A DNA stretch of 64,000 nt from Sphingomonas baiyangensis (GTDB lineage: Bacteria > Pseudomonadota > Alphaproteobacteria > Sphingomonadales > Sphingomonadaceae), in the NCBI RefSeq assembly GCF_005144715.1, contig NZ_SWKR01000002.1:682001-746000 (forward strand). Direction: 5' to 3'. The position numbers and the translations under genes are program-made. A model generated the notes under the pieces. It saw nothing but the letters and a program-made list of their open reading frames with translations. It did not search any database and was not told the DNA's origin. How positions within the stretch are numbered: the first letter of the stretch is position 1; every line of letters begins with the position of its first letter. Of the stretch, positions 8,475 through 19,558 are shown piece after piece.

Positions 8475-9206
8475 ATGGTGGATCGGCTGGTGGCGATCAT
8501 GGCGAGGCTGCGCGACCCCGAACATGGCTGCGAATGGGATCGCGCGCAGGATTTCGCCTCGATCGCGCCGTACACGATCGAGGAAGCCTATGAGGTCGCA
8601 GACGCGATCGATCGTGGCGACCTGGACGACCTGAAGGACGAACTTGGCGACCTTCTGCTGCAGGTCGTGTTCCACAGCCGGATCGCCGAGGAAGCCGGCG
8701 CCTTCGCGTTCAGCGATGTGGTGGCGGCGATCAGCGATAAGATGGAACGGCGCCACCCGCATATCTTCGGCGATGCCGCCGCCTCTCCCGGTTGGGAACA
8801 AATCAAGGCCGCCGAGCGGGGCGCCATGGCGAAGCGCGGCGCGCTCGACGGCGTTGCGCTGGGATTGCCGGCGCTGCTGCGCGCCGAAAAGCTCCAGAAG
8901 CGTGCGGCGCGCACGGGGTTCGACTGGCCCGATGCCGATGGTCCGCGTGCCAAGATCAACGAGGAACTGGCCGAAGTCGAGCATGCCGGGCCCGATGCGA
9001 TCGAGGAGGAGATCGGCGACCTGCTGTTCTCGGTGGTCAACTGGGCGCGCCACCTTGGCGTCGATGCCGAGGCCGCTCTGCGCGGCGCCAACGCCAAGTT
9101 CGAACGCCGCTTCAGCGTGATGGAGCAAATGGCGGGCAGTGCGTTCGAGGCGCTCTCGCTCGACGACAAGGAGAGCCTGTGGGCCGCCGCCAAGCGATCA
9201 GGCTGA
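8475..9206 (+). CDS. mazG: nucleoside triphosphate pyrophosphohydrolase MazG
   Basis: A 243-residue enzyme that hydrolyses NTPs and dNTPs to monophosphate and pyrophosphate, sanitising the pool and modulating (p)ppGpp in some bacteria. It has two MazG domains. The N-terminal one opens with MARLRDPEHGCEWDRAQ and carries the metal site EEAYEVADAI with LKDELGDLLLQVVFHS. The C-terminal one carries KINEELAEVEHA with EEEIGDLLFSVVN. The ATG at 8475 matches the family N-terminus. It has AGG directly before it and GGAG farther up; longer in-frame starts lack homology. The gene converges on hflX with a 9-base overlap of the 3' ends. Confidence 0.95.
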   Translation: MVDRLVAIMARLRDPEHGCEWDRAQDFASIAPYTIEEAYEVADAIDRGDLDDLKDELGDLLLQVVFHSRIAEEAGAFAFSDVVAAISDKMERRHPHIFGDAAASPGWEQIKAAERGAMAKRGALDGVALGLPALLRAEKLQKRAARTGFDWPDADGPRAKINEELAEVEHAGPDAIEEEIGDLLFSVVNWARHLGVDAEAALRGANAKFERRFSVMEQMAGSAFEALSLDDKESLWAAAKRSG

Positions 9207-10490
9207 TCGCGTGACGAAGCGCTCATAGTCGCGCGGCGCCATGCGCGCGTCGTAGTGCGCGACGCCGTCCTCGACCCAGTGATCGAGCACTTCGCCATGC
9301 TGGTGGAGCCACGCGGCGCCCGCGCCATCGGCGGGATCGAGCGCGACATGGTAGCGGCGATGGCCCGAAGTGAGCAGCCGCGAGGCTGCGCCGATCAGGT
9401 CTGCGACCCCCTCCCAGCGCAACGCCGATACGAGTACGACATCGTCGCGCACCGCGACTTCCTCGGCCAGCACCGCGCGCGCATCGTCGTCGAGCAGATC
9501 GAGCTTGTTCCATGCCTCGATGCGCGGCGTCGCCTCGTCGACGCCGATCTCGGCGAGCACGGCCTCGACATCGTCGCGCTGCGCCTCGCTATCGGGGTGC
9601 GCGACATCGCGGACGTGGATGAGCAGATCGGCCGAGATGACTTCCTCAAGCGTCGCCTTGAACGCAGCAACGAGTTGCGTCGGCAGTTCGGAGACGAAAC
9701 CCACGGTGTCCGACAGGATCGCCTTGTCGATGCCCGGTAGCGACACCTGACGGAGCGTGGGGTCGAGCGTGGCAAACAGCAGATTCTCCGCCATGACGTC
9801 AGCACCCGTCAGGCGGTTGAACAGCGTCGACTTGCCGGCATTGGTATAGCCGACCAGGGCGATGACCGGCCATGGCGCGCGCTGCCGCCGATCGCGGTGC
9901 AGCGTGCGCGTGCGGCTCACCTGATCGAGCTCGCGCCGCAGCCGCGCCATGCGATCGCGGATCATCCGCCGATCGGCCTCGATCTGCGTCTCGCCGGGGC
10001 CGCCGAGAAAGCCGAAGCCGCCGCGCTGGCGCTCGAGATGCGTCCAGCTGCGCACCAGCCGGCCCGCCTGATAATCGAGATGCGCGAGTTCGACCTGCAA
10101 CCGGCCCTCGGCGGTGCGCGCGCGCTCGCCGAAGATCTCGAGGATCAGCCCGGTACGGTCGATCACCTTGCAGCCGAGCGCAGTCTCGAGATTGCGCTGC
10201 TGTACGGGCGTGAGGGCTGCGTCGAACACCGCAAGCCCGGCCTCCTCGGCGGCGACACGCTCGGCGATCGCCTCCACCTGCCCGCCGCCGATGAGCGTCG
10301 CCGGGCGCGGGGTGCGCACGCGCACCGCGATGCGATCGCGCACCTCGACGCCGATCGCGGCGGCAAGGCCGGCGGTTTCCTCAAGCCGAGCATCGGCGTC
10401 ACGCGAAGCGCCGCCCTGATCGGGCAGCACGATCACCGCGCGCGCGCCGCGTGCGAACTCCTCGGCGTCGCGATCGAAGCCGGTGCTCAA
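9198..10490 (-). CDS. hflX: ribosome-associated GTPase HflX
   Basis: A 430-residue GTPase that binds the 50S subunit and splits stalled ribosomes, notably after heat stress. The N-terminal HflX domain contains [10 protein letters not shown] and the conserved [18 protein letters not shown]. The G domain has P-loop GYTNAGKS (residues 214-221), DTVGF and NKLD. It is the last gene of the dusB-ntr-hfq operon and overlaps the hfq stop by four bases (ATGA), the coupling seen in many proteobacteria. The hfq-hflX order is conserved. Confidence 0.96.
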   Translation of the reverse strand: MSTGFDRDAEEFARGARAVIVLPDQGGASRDADARLEETAGLAAAIGVEVRDRIAVRVRTPRPATLIGGGQVEAIAERVAAEEAGLAVFDAALTPVQQRNLETALGCKVIDRTGLILEIFGERARTAEGRLQVELAHLDYQAGRLVRSWTHLERQRGGFGFLGGPGETQIEADRRMIRDRMARLRRELDQVSRTRTLHRDRRQRAPWPVIALVGYTNAGKSTLFNRLTGADVMAENLLFATLDPTLRQVSLPGIDKAILSDTVGFVSELPTQLVAAFKATLEEVISADLLIHVRDVAHPDSEAQRDDVEAVLAEIGVDEATPRIEAWNKLDLLDDDARAVLAEEVAVRDDVVLVSALRWEGVADLIGAASRLLTSGHRRYHVALDPADGAGAAWLHQHGEVLDHWVEDGVAHYDARMAPRDYERFVTRSA

Positions 10491-10978
10491 TCGGCGTCGC
10501 TCTGTGCCTGCTCGTCGGCGAGGTTGAGCGGGTTGGCGGGCTGGATCGTCGAGACGGCGTGCTTGTAGACGAGCTGCGACATGCCGTCGCGCTGGAGCAG
10601 CATGCAGAACAGGTCGAACGCCGCGATCTGGCCTTGCAGCATCACGCCGTTGACGAGGAACATCGTCACATGCTCATGCTGGCGACGCACGGCGCTGAGG
10701 AATATCTCCTGCAATCCCGGTGACTTCGACGCGCTTTCGGAAACGCTTTCGATGATCGGCGCGAGATCGATCTGTCCCGATGGCATGATCGTCGAGATCG
10801 CGTGCTTGTAGATCAGCTGCGACTGGCCGTCGCGGCGCAGCAGCACCGAGAAATTGTCGAACCAGGTGACGATTCCCTGGAGCTTGACACCTTTGACGAG
10901 GAACATCGTAACCGGCGTCTTCGAGCGTCGGAGCGCATTCAGGAACTGGTCCTGAAGCGATGTCTGCTTGTCGGCCAT
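10487..10978 (-). CDS. hfq: RNA chaperone Hfq with two tandem Sm domains
   Basis: At 163 residues this is about twice the length of a usual Hfq core, because it holds two complete Hfq domains in one chain. Domain 1 (about 7-66) has [17 protein letters not shown] and YKHAIST (Y57-H59). Domain 2 (about 87-146) has [17 protein letters not shown] and YKHAVST (Y138-H140). The acidic/serine linker lies near 70-86. Hfq rings have six domains, so three chains should make a pseudo-hexamer with alternating faces. Domain 2 replaces the proximal-site Lys of KLQG with Met and the Asp of LQD with Glu; both keep the rim arginine pair. The role is pairing small RNAs with mRNAs. A 123-base gap from ntrX may hold its own promoter. 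Confidence 0.96.
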   Translation of the reverse strand: MADKQTSLQDQFLNALRRSKTPVTMFLVKGVKLQGIVTWFDNFSVLLRRDGQSQLIYKHAISTIMPSGQIDLAPIIESVSESASKSPGLQEIFLSAVRRQHEHVTMFLVNGVMLQGQIAAFDLFCMLLQRDGMSQLVYKHAVSTIQPANPLNLADEQAQSDAD

Positions 10979-11101
10979 GCGTGCCTTTCCATATTCTTGG
11001 CGGCTTGCTGGCCGCGATGCGCCGGTCCCGGCGTCGGTCGCACCCCGAGGGATGCTTTCCGCAAGATAGGAAGCGGGCCGGCGCCCGTCCAGCCGCGCGG
11101 A

Positions 11102-12481
11102 TCAGTCGTCGCGCGTTTCGGTGATGCCGAGGAGCTTGAGCTTGCGGTGCAGCGCCGAGCGTTCCATGCCGATGAAGCTGGCGGTACGGCTGATATTGCC
11201 CGAGAAGCGTCGGATCTGGACGCGCAGATATTCGCGCTCGAAGGTCTCGCGCGCTTCGCGAAGCGGCGTGCCCATGATCGCCCCCGCCCCCATCGCGCCG
11301 TCACTGCCGCCGCCGGTGCCGAGTACCTCGCGCGGCAGCAGGTCGATGTCGATGCGGCCGATGCGGTTGCCCGGCGTCAGGATGACGGTACGTTCGACGA
11401 CGTTGCGCAGCTGGCGGACGTTGCCCGGCCAGTCATAGCTTTGCAGCGCGACCATCGCATCGCCGGCGATCTCGGGCGTCGGCACGCGGCGTTCGGCGGC
11501 GTAATGCGCGACATAATGTTCGACTAGCGGAGGGATGTCCTCGCGCCGCTCGGTAAGCGCGGGGATCGCGACGGGCACCACGTTGAGGCGATAATAGAGA
11601 TCCTCGCGGAAGCGGCCCTCGGCAATCTCCTCGTTCAGGTCACGCGCGGTCGCCGAAACGACGCGCACATCGACTTTGACGGTGCGCGTGCCGCCGATGC
11701 GGCTGAAGCTCTGGTCGGTGAGCACGCGCAGGATGCGGGCCTGCGTCGCGATCGGCATGTCGGCGATCTCGTCGAGGAACAGCGTACCGCCATGCGCCTG
11801 CTCGAGGAGGCCGGGCCGCACGAGATCGCCGCCTTCCTCGACGCCGAACAGCTCCTCCTCGACGCGCTCGGGCGTCATCCGCGCGGCGCTGACGACGACG
11901 AACGGCGCCTCCGCCCGCTGGCTCCAGCCATGCAGCAGGCGCGCGGCGACTTCCTTGCCCACCCCTGCCCCGCCCGAGATGAGCACGCGGCTGCCGGTCG
12001 AGGCGACGCGCTTCAGCGTCGCGCGAACGGTGTTGATCGCACCCGAATTGCCCGTGAGGTCGGTATCGCGCCCGGCCGAGGCACGCAGTGCCGCGACTTC
12101 GCGCTTGAGACGCTCGGTCTCGGTCGCGCGCTGGACCATCAGCAGCAGGCGTTCGGCCTCGAACGGCTTTTCGATGAAATCGGCAGCCCCGCGGCGGATG
12201 GCGGCGACGGCGGTATCGATATTGCCATGGCCCGAAATCACCAGCACGGGCACCGAAGGATCACGGCGTTTGATCTCCTCAAGCAGTTCGAGCCCGTCGA
12301 GCCTCGATCCGTGCAGCCAGACGTCGAGCAGCACGAGGCTGGGGCGGCGCTGGGCGATCGCCTCGAGCGCCGAATCGCTGTCGGCAGCGGCGCGCGTGGC
12401 ATAGCCCTCGTCCTCGAGGACGCCGGCGACCAGTTCGCGAATATCCTGCTCGTCGTCGACGACGAGAATGTCGAGGCTCAT
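11102..12481 (-). CDS. ntrX: nitrogen/redox response regulator NtrX
   Basis: A 459-residue partner of NtrY with receiver (VVDDEQDIRE, phospho-acceptor in LVLLDVWLHG), AAA+ and Fis-type helix-turn-helix domains (NISRTASFIGMERSALHRKL at the C-terminus). The AAA+ part keeps the Walker [14 protein letters not shown]. The Walker A-like loop is SGGAGVGKE, and the sigma-54-contacting GAFTGA loop is missing: the sequence runs FGVEEGGDLVRPGLLE. It should therefore act by DNA binding rather than classical sigma-54 activation, as proposed for other alphaproteobacterial NtrX. Its start overlaps the ntrY stop by four bases. Confidence 0.94.
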   Translation of the reverse strand: MSLDILVVDDEQDIRELVAGVLEDEGYATRAAADSDSALEAIAQRRPSLVLLDVWLHGSRLDGLELLEEIKRRDPSVPVLVISGHGNIDTAVAAIRRGAADFIEKPFEAERLLLMVQRATETERLKREVAALRASAGRDTDLTGNSGAINTVRATLKRVASTGSRVLISGGAGVGKEVAARLLHGWSQRAEAPFVVVSAARMTPERVEEELFGVEEGGDLVRPGLLEQAHGGTLFLDEIADMPIATQARILRVLTDQSFSRIGGTRTVKVDVRVVSATARDLNEEIAEGRFREDLYYRLNVVPVAIPALTERREDIPPLVEHYVAHYAAERRVPTPEIAGDAMVALQSYDWPGNVRQLRNVVERTVILTPGNRIGRIDIDLLPREVLGTGGGSDGAMGAGAIMGTPLREARETFEREYLRVQIRRFSGNISRTASFIGMERSALHRKLKLLGITETRDD

Positions 12482-14724
12482 GCGGTTGGTGTCCGATTGC
12501 GAGTGAGAATGGGTGCGCGGTCTTCGGCGAGTGCGGCGCCGCCTTCGTCCTGCTGTCGCAGCGTCGAAAGGAGCTGCGCGTCGAAGCGCATAGTCACGCG
12601 CGTGCCGCCATCGGGACGGTCGGCGAAGGCGATGGTGCCGAAATGCTCCTCTACGATCTTCTTGACGATCGCGAGGCCCAGGCCAGTGCCGCGGCTGCGT
12701 GTCGTCATATAGGGCTCGACGATGCGATCGCGCTCGACGGGCAGGCCGATGCCGTTGTCCTCGATGCAGAGCGCCACATGGCGTTCGTCCTCGGCGTCGA
12801 GCGTCAGGATCACGCGCCCCTTGGTCAGAGCTTCGCCGCTACGCGCCTCGATCGCCTCGATCGCGTTCTTGAGCACGTTGGTAAGCGCCTGTCCCAGCTG
12901 GCGTCGATCGCACACCAGCGTCGGCACGTCCTCGCCGAACGCCAGCTCGAAGCCGATCTCGGGATGCGCGACTTCCTGAAGGAACAGCGCCTGCCGTGCG
13001 AGATCGACCAGCGACTCATTGCGGAACACGGGCTTGGGCATGCGCGCAAACGACGAGAATTCGTCGACCATGCGGCGCAGGTCGCCGACCTGCCGCACGA
13101 TCGTTTCGGTCAGCCGCGCGAAGGTGCCGTCGGCGGGATCGACGGTCTTGCCGTAGCGGCGTTGCAGGCGCTCGGCGGCGAGCTGGATCGGCGTCAGCGG
13201 GTTCTTGATCTCGTGTGCGATGCGGCGCGCGACGTCGGACCAGGCGGCGCGGCGCTGGTCGATCAACTGCTGCGTGATGTCGTCGAAGGTGAGGATGTGC
13301 CCGCTATCGTCGCGCGCGATCTTCACCGCCAGCGTCTTGGCCTCGCCGCCGGGCGTGACCTGGACGATCGCCTCGCGCTCCTGCCCGTCGAGCAACGCAT
13401 CGAGCTCGGGCGCGACGCTGGCGAGCGGGCGGCCGACGGGGCTCTGCTCTCCGGTCTTGAGCAGCTGGCCGGCACTGGCGTTGACCAGCCGCACCGAGCG
13501 GTCGCCACCGACCGAGATCACGCCCGCCGACACGCCCGACATCACTGCCTCGATCAGTGCGCGGCGGCTCTCGATCTGCGCGTTGGCGGTGACGAGCGCG
13601 TTGGTCTGTTCGGAAAGCTGCTCGGTCATGCGGTTGAACGCGCTGGCGAGCGTGCCGACCTCGTCCTCGGACTTGGGCTTCGCGACGCGCACGTCGAGGT
13701 CGCCGCCCGCTACGCGGCGCGCGGCATCGACCAGCTCGCCCACCGGCCGCACCAGCCGATCGGCCACCGCGAGCGCGACGAACACCGCAAGTGCCACGAT
13801 CGCGAGTGAAATGCCGAGCAGCGCGAGGTTGAAGCGCAATTGCAGCGAACGCGACCGCTCGCGCAACGCGCGATAATCGGCGACGACCGACTGCGCGCGC
13901 TGCAACCGCTGCACCAGTTCGCGCGTGCCGACCACGCGGCTCGACGCGACGAAATACTCGGTGCCGGGCACCGCCGCGATCGACTGCACGCGATCGCCGC
14001 TGACGCTCACGATGCTGCGCTGCCCGGCACGCAGCTTGCGCACGTCGTCGAGGTTGATGTCGTCGACCAAGCCCGTCTCGTACGGATCGATCAGCGCGAA
14101 GGTGAGGATCTCCCCGTCAGGCGCGAGCTTGAAGACGATCGATTCCGCAAGGCTGCGGATGAGAATGCTTTCGGAATAGATGCTGATGAACTCGGGCGAG
14201 TCGAAATCATAGCCCGCCTCGAGCACGTTCGCGACGTCCTGCCCCACGGCTACATTGGACGAATCGATCCACTCGGTCGTCGCGGTGTAGGATTCATTGG
14301 CCAGCGTCGCCGCTCGCTCGATCATGTCGCGCGCGCGATCGGAGTACCAGAATTCGACGCCGTACTGGAACAGGAGAGAGGCCACGATGGTGACGAGGAT
14401 CAGCGGCACGCTGGCGAGCACCGAGAAGATCGCCACCAGCCGAACGTGCAGCTGACCGTTGCCGCCGATCGGCGACTTGGCCGCGCGCGCGCGCGCGACC
14501 CGCCTGCCGATGAGCACCAGCAGCGCCATCGCCGGCACGAGGTTGGCGACGAGCAGCGTCGCGATCAGCGGCGGGCTTAGCGGCTGTACCTCGCCCGGAT
14601 TGCTGGTGATGACGAAATAGGTGACGATGCCGATCGCGATCGCCGCGCCGAGCACCAGCAGCTCGATCAGCGCGCCCGGCGCCGGCAGCCGCCAGCGTCG
14701 CGGCGGCGTCTCGACCTCGGGCAT
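12478..14724 (-). CDS. ntrY: sensor histidine kinase NtrY
   Basis: A transmembrane kinase of about 748 residues. Three hydrophobic helices lie near the N-terminus (LIELLVLGAAIAIGIVTYF and two following), then a periplasmic sensor region. A further helix (LALLGISLAIVALAVFVAL) leads into a HAMP domain (VADRLVRPVGELVDAARRVA). Next come a PAS-like segment and the H-box [19 protein letters not shown] with ATP-binding motifs IEDNGIGLP and GTGLGLAIVKKIVEEHFG. It phosphorylates NtrX and may respond to nitrogen or redox state. The start is uncertain: ATG 14724 is chosen, with ATG 14745 and GTG 14784 as alternatives; none has a strong ribosome site. It overlaps ntrX by four bases. Confidence 0.94.
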   Translation of the reverse strand: MPEVETPPRRWRLPAPGALIELLVLGAAIAIGIVTYFVITSNPGEVQPLSPPLIATLLVANLVPAMALLVLIGRRVARARAAKSPIGGNGQLHVRLVAIFSVLASVPLILVTIVASLLFQYGVEFWYSDRARDMIERAATLANESYTATTEWIDSSNVAVGQDVANVLEAGYDFDSPEFISIYSESILIRSLAESIVFKLAPDGEILTFALIDPYETGLVDDINLDDVRKLRAGQRSIVSVSGDRVQSIAAVPGTEYFVASSRVVGTRELVQRLQRAQSVVADYRALRERSRSLQLRFNLALLGISLAIVALAVFVALAVADRLVRPVGELVDAARRVAGGDLDVRVAKPKSEDEVGTLASAFNRMTEQLSEQTNALVTANAQIESRRALIEAVMSGVSAGVISVGGDRSVRLVNASAGQLLKTGEQSPVGRPLASVAPELDALLDGQEREAIVQVTPGGEAKTLAVKIARDDSGHILTFDDITQQLIDQRRAAWSDVARRIAHEIKNPLTPIQLAAERLQRRYGKTVDPADGTFARLTETIVRQVGDLRRMVDEFSSFARMPKPVFRNESLVDLARQALFLQEVAHPEIGFELAFGEDVPTLVCDRRQLGQALTNVLKNAIEAIEARSGEALTKGRVILTLDAEDERHVALCIEDNGIGLPVERDRIVEPYMTTRSRGTGLGLAIVKKIVEEHFGTIAFADRPDGGTRVTMRFDAQLLSTLRQQDEGGAALAEDRAPILTRNRTPTA

Positions 14725-14805
14725 GGACGTCACGCGGACCTGCATCGTTGCAGCGATACAACATCGGCGTTGCCCGCCAAACACATAATCGGGTGCGACC
14801 TGCCG

Positions 14806-16238
<1,433 letters not shown>

Positions 16239-16242
<4 letters not shown>

Positions 16243-17330
16243 CCGCGCGCTCGCGGCAACATCAGGCGCAGCACGGTCCATGGCGGTTCCCCCTCACGCG
16301 AATAGCCGACGAGGCCGCCCATGTCGGTCATTAGCTTCTCGACGAGCGGCAGGCCGAGCCCCTGCCCTTCGGGCTTGCCTGAGACGAAGGGCTCGAAAAG
16401 ATGCTGCGCGATATCCGCCGGCGCGCCGGGACCGTTGTCGAGCACGCAGATCTCGATCGGCAGCGGCTGGCGTGGGCGGCCGGGCGCGCTCGATGCCGAC
16501 ATGCCGTGGCGATAGGCGGTGGTGACGACGATGCGCGCATCGGCCCGGTCGCGCACCGCCTCGGCGGCGTTCTTTAGCAGGTTGACCACGATCTGGAGGA
16601 AGCGACCGCCGTCGATCAGCGCGGGCGGCAGCGAGGGATCGAAGCGTTCCTCGATCGGCAGCCCGCGCGCGAAGCCCGCCTCGGCAACGCGGCGGGCATG
16701 GCCGAGCAAGGGGTAGATGTTGGCGGGCGCGAGCGTGGCGGCGCGCGTATCGGTGAAGTCCTGCATCCGGTCGATCAACGCGGCGACGCGATCGACTTCG
16801 GTGGTGATGAGCGCGGTGAGCTCGCCATCGGCGCCGCTGTCACCCAAGAGCTGCGCGGCACCGCGGATGCCCGACAGCGGGTTCTTGATTTCGTGCGCGA
16901 GCATCGCCGCGGCGCCCATCGCTGCCCGCGCGCCGCCGCCGCGATCGCCGCCGCCATGCCGCCGTGCGCGATCGTGCAGCGCCACCACGCGCCAGCCGGG
17001 ATGATCGACGAGCGTCGCCTCGCTCAGATCGACGCGCACGCGATGGCCGCGCTGCGTTGCAAGCTCGGTATCGAATAGCGTGACTCCGCCGCGCTCGCGC
17101 CGCTCGGCATAGTCGGCGGGCAGCTTGAAGACCTGATGGAAGCCCAGCCCGCGCATCGATCGCTCGGACTGGTTGAGCAGCAGTTCGCAAGCGCCATTGG
17201 CGAACACGATGCCGTCGCCGTCATCGAGCACGAGCACCGCCGCCGGCAGGGCGGCGAACAGCTCGGCCCAGCCGGGTACGCGCGCGTCGCCGGTGGCGGG
17301 GCCGTTCAGGCCGCCGCGCGGCTGCGCCAC
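16239..17330 (-). CDS. ntrB: nitrogen sensor histidine kinase NtrB
   Basis: A soluble 363-residue kinase/phosphatase for NtrC. A PAS domain ([20 protein letters not shown], then [16 protein letters not shown]) precedes the H-box [21 protein letters not shown] and the ATP-lid motifs [10 protein letters not shown] and [13 protein letters not shown]. In enteric models PII (GlnB) sets its kinase/phosphatase balance; the same is assumed here. It overlaps the end of dusB by 25 bases and the start of ntrC by four, so the three are one operon. An Ala/Gly/Arg-rich linker ([17 protein letters not shown]) between PAS and H-box is less conserved. Confidence 0.94.
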
Positions 17331-18304
17331 GGCGCGTAGAACTCGGCGAGCATGGCTTTCACCACGCGCGGATCGGCCTGCTGGTTCACCTTGTTGCGAA
17401 AATCGGCCGAGCCGTGCAGGCCGCGCGTGTACCAGCCGATATGCTTGCGCGCGAGGTTGACGCCGGTGACGGTGCCGTAGTGCGAAAGCATGGCGTCATA
17501 TTGCTCGACCAGCATCTCGTACTGCGCCTCGACGCTTGGGTCGGGCACGCGGCCGCGCCCGGCGAAATGCGCCATCACCTGCCCCAGCAGCCACGGCCGG
17601 CCATAGGCGCCGCGGCCGATCATCACGCCGTCGGCACCCGATTGCGCCAGCGCCGCCTCGGCATCCTCGATCGAGCAGATGTCGCCATTGGCGATCACCG
17701 GGATCGACACGGCATCCTTGACCCTGCGGATGAACGCCCAGTCAGCGCTGCCCTTGTACATCTGGTTGCGCGTGCGGCCGTGAACGGTAATGAGCCGCGC
17801 GCCGAGATCCTCGGCGATGCGCGCAAGTTCGGGCGCGTTGAGGCTGGCATGATCCCAGCCCATGCGCATCTTGACGGTGACGGGCACGTCGACCGCCTTG
17901 ACCGTTGCGGCGATGAGGCTCGCGGCCAGCGGCAGGTCGCGCATCAGCGCAGACCCGGCATCACCGTTGACGATCTTCTTGACCGGGCAGCCCATGTTGA
18001 TGTCGATGATCGCAGCACCACGATCGGCGTTGAGCTTGGCGGCCTCCGCCATCTCGTGCGGCGTGCAGCCGGCGAGCTGCATCGACACCGGCTCCTCGCT
18101 CGGGTGCCACGCCGCCTTCTGCTCGGATTGGCGCGTCTCTCGGATCATCGCCTGGCTGGCGATCATCTCGGTGACGTTGAGCCCCGAGCCGAAGCGGCGC
18201 ACCAGCGTGCGGAACGGCATGTCGGTCACGCCGGTCATCGGTGCGAGCAGCACCGGGCTTTCGATCCGCACGGGACCGATCTGGATGGGAGCGAGCGTCT
18301 GCAT
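17306..18304 (-). CDS. dusB: tRNA-dihydrouridine synthase
   Basis: A 332-residue FMN enzyme that reduces uridines in the tRNA D-loop. The TIM barrel shows [12 protein letters not shown], the catalytic-Cys segment [27 protein letters not shown] and IPVIANGDI. It is the nifR3-type gene that precedes ntrBC in alphaproteobacteria. Start ATG 18304 ([11 protein letters not shown]) matches the family. A hairpin with a five-T loop lies only four bases before this ATG and may control translation of the operon. The gene is divergent from ispDF with 96 bases between. Confidence 0.95.
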   Translation of the reverse strand: MQTLAPIQIGPVRIESPVLLAPMTGVTDMPFRTLVRRFGSGLNVTEMIASQAMIRETRQSEQKAAWHPSEEPVSMQLAGCTPHEMAEAAKLNADRGAAIIDINMGCPVKKIVNGDAGSALMRDLPLAASLIAATVKAVDVPVTVKMRMGWDHASLNAPELARIAEDLGARLITVHGRTRNQMYKGSADWAFIRRVKDAVSIPVIANGDICSIEDAEAALAQSGADGVMIGRGAYGRPWLLGQVMAHFAGRGRVPDPSVEAQYEMLVEQYDAMLSHYGTVTGVNLARKHIGWYTRGLHGSADFRNKVNQQADPRVVKAMLAEFYAPWRSRAAA

Positions 18305-18308
18305 GGGT

Positions 18309-18327
18309 CTGCCTGAAAAACAGGCAG
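18309..18327 (-). promoter_or_regulatory. hairpin with U5 loop at the dusB start
   Basis: On the minus strand CTGCCTG, a TTTTT loop and CAGGCAG form a perfect 7-bp stem. The stem ends four bases before the dusB ATG and its right arm includes the only purine-rich stretch that could serve as a ribosome site. Folding would hide the start region. It is not followed by a T-run, so it is not a simple terminator. Translational control, possibly by an RNA-binding protein at the U loop, is inference. Confidence 0.45.
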
Positions 18328-18400
18328 CGCCTAGCCGAATCGACCGCGGCTGACAAGGCGGGCTGGCGGGCGCACGCACCATGCGCTAGGCGCTCGCGCA

Positions 18401-19558
18401 ATGTCGCAGCATCGAACCGCCGCCCTCATCGTCGCCGCCGGACAGGGTGCGCGCTTTGGCGATGCGCTGCCCAAGCAATTCCTGCCGCTCGCCGGCCGGC
18501 CGCTGGTAGCGCATGCGCATGCCGCGTTCGCCGGGCACCCCGATATCGATGCCGTGCTGGTCGTTACCGCGCCCGAGCAGGCGGCGATGCTCGAACAGGC
18601 GGTGCCTGGCGCGCGGCGATGCGATGGCGGCGTGACGCGGCGCGAATCGGTCGCCAACGGGCTGGCGGTGCTCGCAGCCGAGGGTTTTGATCGCGTGCTC
18701 GTGCACGACGCGGCGCGCCCGCTCGTGCCTTCGGCCGTCATCGACGCGCTGGTCGCCGCGCTCGACACCTGTCCGGGCGCGGTGCCGGTGCTGCGCGTCG
18801 CCGACACCCTGGCGCGCGCCGATGGCCGGCTGGGCGAGGTCGTGCCGCGCGATGCGCTGGTGCGCGTGCAGACGCCGCAGGCGTTCCGCCTCGCCGATCT
18901 GGTGGCGGCGCATCGTGGTTGGCCGGCCGATGCCGAGGCGACCGACGACGCGCAGATGCTGCGCGCCGCGGGCGCTACGGTCGCGACGATCGAAGGAAGC
19001 ACGATGCTCGACAAGATCACCTATCCCGCCGATCTGGCGACGGCCGAGGCGCTGCTCGCCGGCCGCATGGTCAGTCGCTCGGCAACCGGCTTCGACGTCC
19101 ACCGGCTCGAAGCCGGCGAGGAATTGTGGCTGGGCGGCGTGCTGGTGCCGCACGATCGCGGGCTGTCGGGCCACAGCGACGCCGATGTCGCGCTGCATGC
19201 GATTACCGACGCGCTGCTCGGCACGATTGCGGCGGGCGATATCGGCCAGCATTTCCCGCCGAGCGATCCGCAATGGAAGGGCGCGGCGTCGGCACAGTTC
19301 CTCGAACATGCCGTGGAACTTGTGAAGGGCGCGGGAGGCGTCATCGATTTCGTCGACCTCACGCTCATCTGCGAGGCGCCAAAGATCGGCCCGCATCGCG
19401 ATGCGATGCGCGAGCGCATCGCGGCGTTGTTGCAGGTCGCGCCCGCCAAAGTTAGCGTCAAGGCGACGACGACCGAGCGCCTGGGCTTTGCCGGGCGCGG
19501 CGAAGGCATCGCCGCACAGGCGATCGCCACGATACGGATACCGGATTGGAACCCATGA
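18401..19558 (+). CDS. ispDF: bifunctional IspD-IspF isoprenoid enzyme
   Basis: A 385-residue fusion catalysing two steps of the non-mevalonate (MEP) isoprenoid pathway. Residues about 1-220 are 2-C-methyl-D-erythritol 4-phosphate cytidylyltransferase (ALIVAAGQGARFGD, PKQFLPLAGRP, VLVHDAARPLV). The rest is 2-C-methyl-D-erythritol 2,4-cyclodiphosphate synthase (TGFDVHRLEAG with the metal Asp/His, GHSDADVALHAI, and the C-terminal KATTTERLGFAGRGEGIA). The missing middle enzyme IspE is encoded elsewhere. This fusion is common in alphaproteobacteria and some epsilonproteobacteria. The stop overlaps the next gene start by four bases. Confidence 0.97.
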   Translation: MSQHRTAALIVAAGQGARFGDALPKQFLPLAGRPLVAHAHAAFAGHPDIDAVLVVTAPEQAAMLEQAVPGARRCDGGVTRRESVANGLAVLAAEGFDRVLVHDAARPLVPSAVIDALVAALDTCPGAVPVLRVADTLARADGRLGEVVPRDALVRVQTPQAFRLADLVAAHRGWPADAEATDDAQMLRAAGATVATIEGSTMLDKITYPADLATAEALLAGRMVSRSATGFDVHRLEAGEELWLGGVLVPHDRGLSGHSDADVALHAITDALLGTIAAGDIGQHFPPSDPQWKGAASAQFLEHAVELVKGAGGVIDFVDLTLICEAPKIGPHRDAMRERIAALLQVAPAKVSVKATTTERLGFAGRGEGIAAQAIATIRIPDWNP

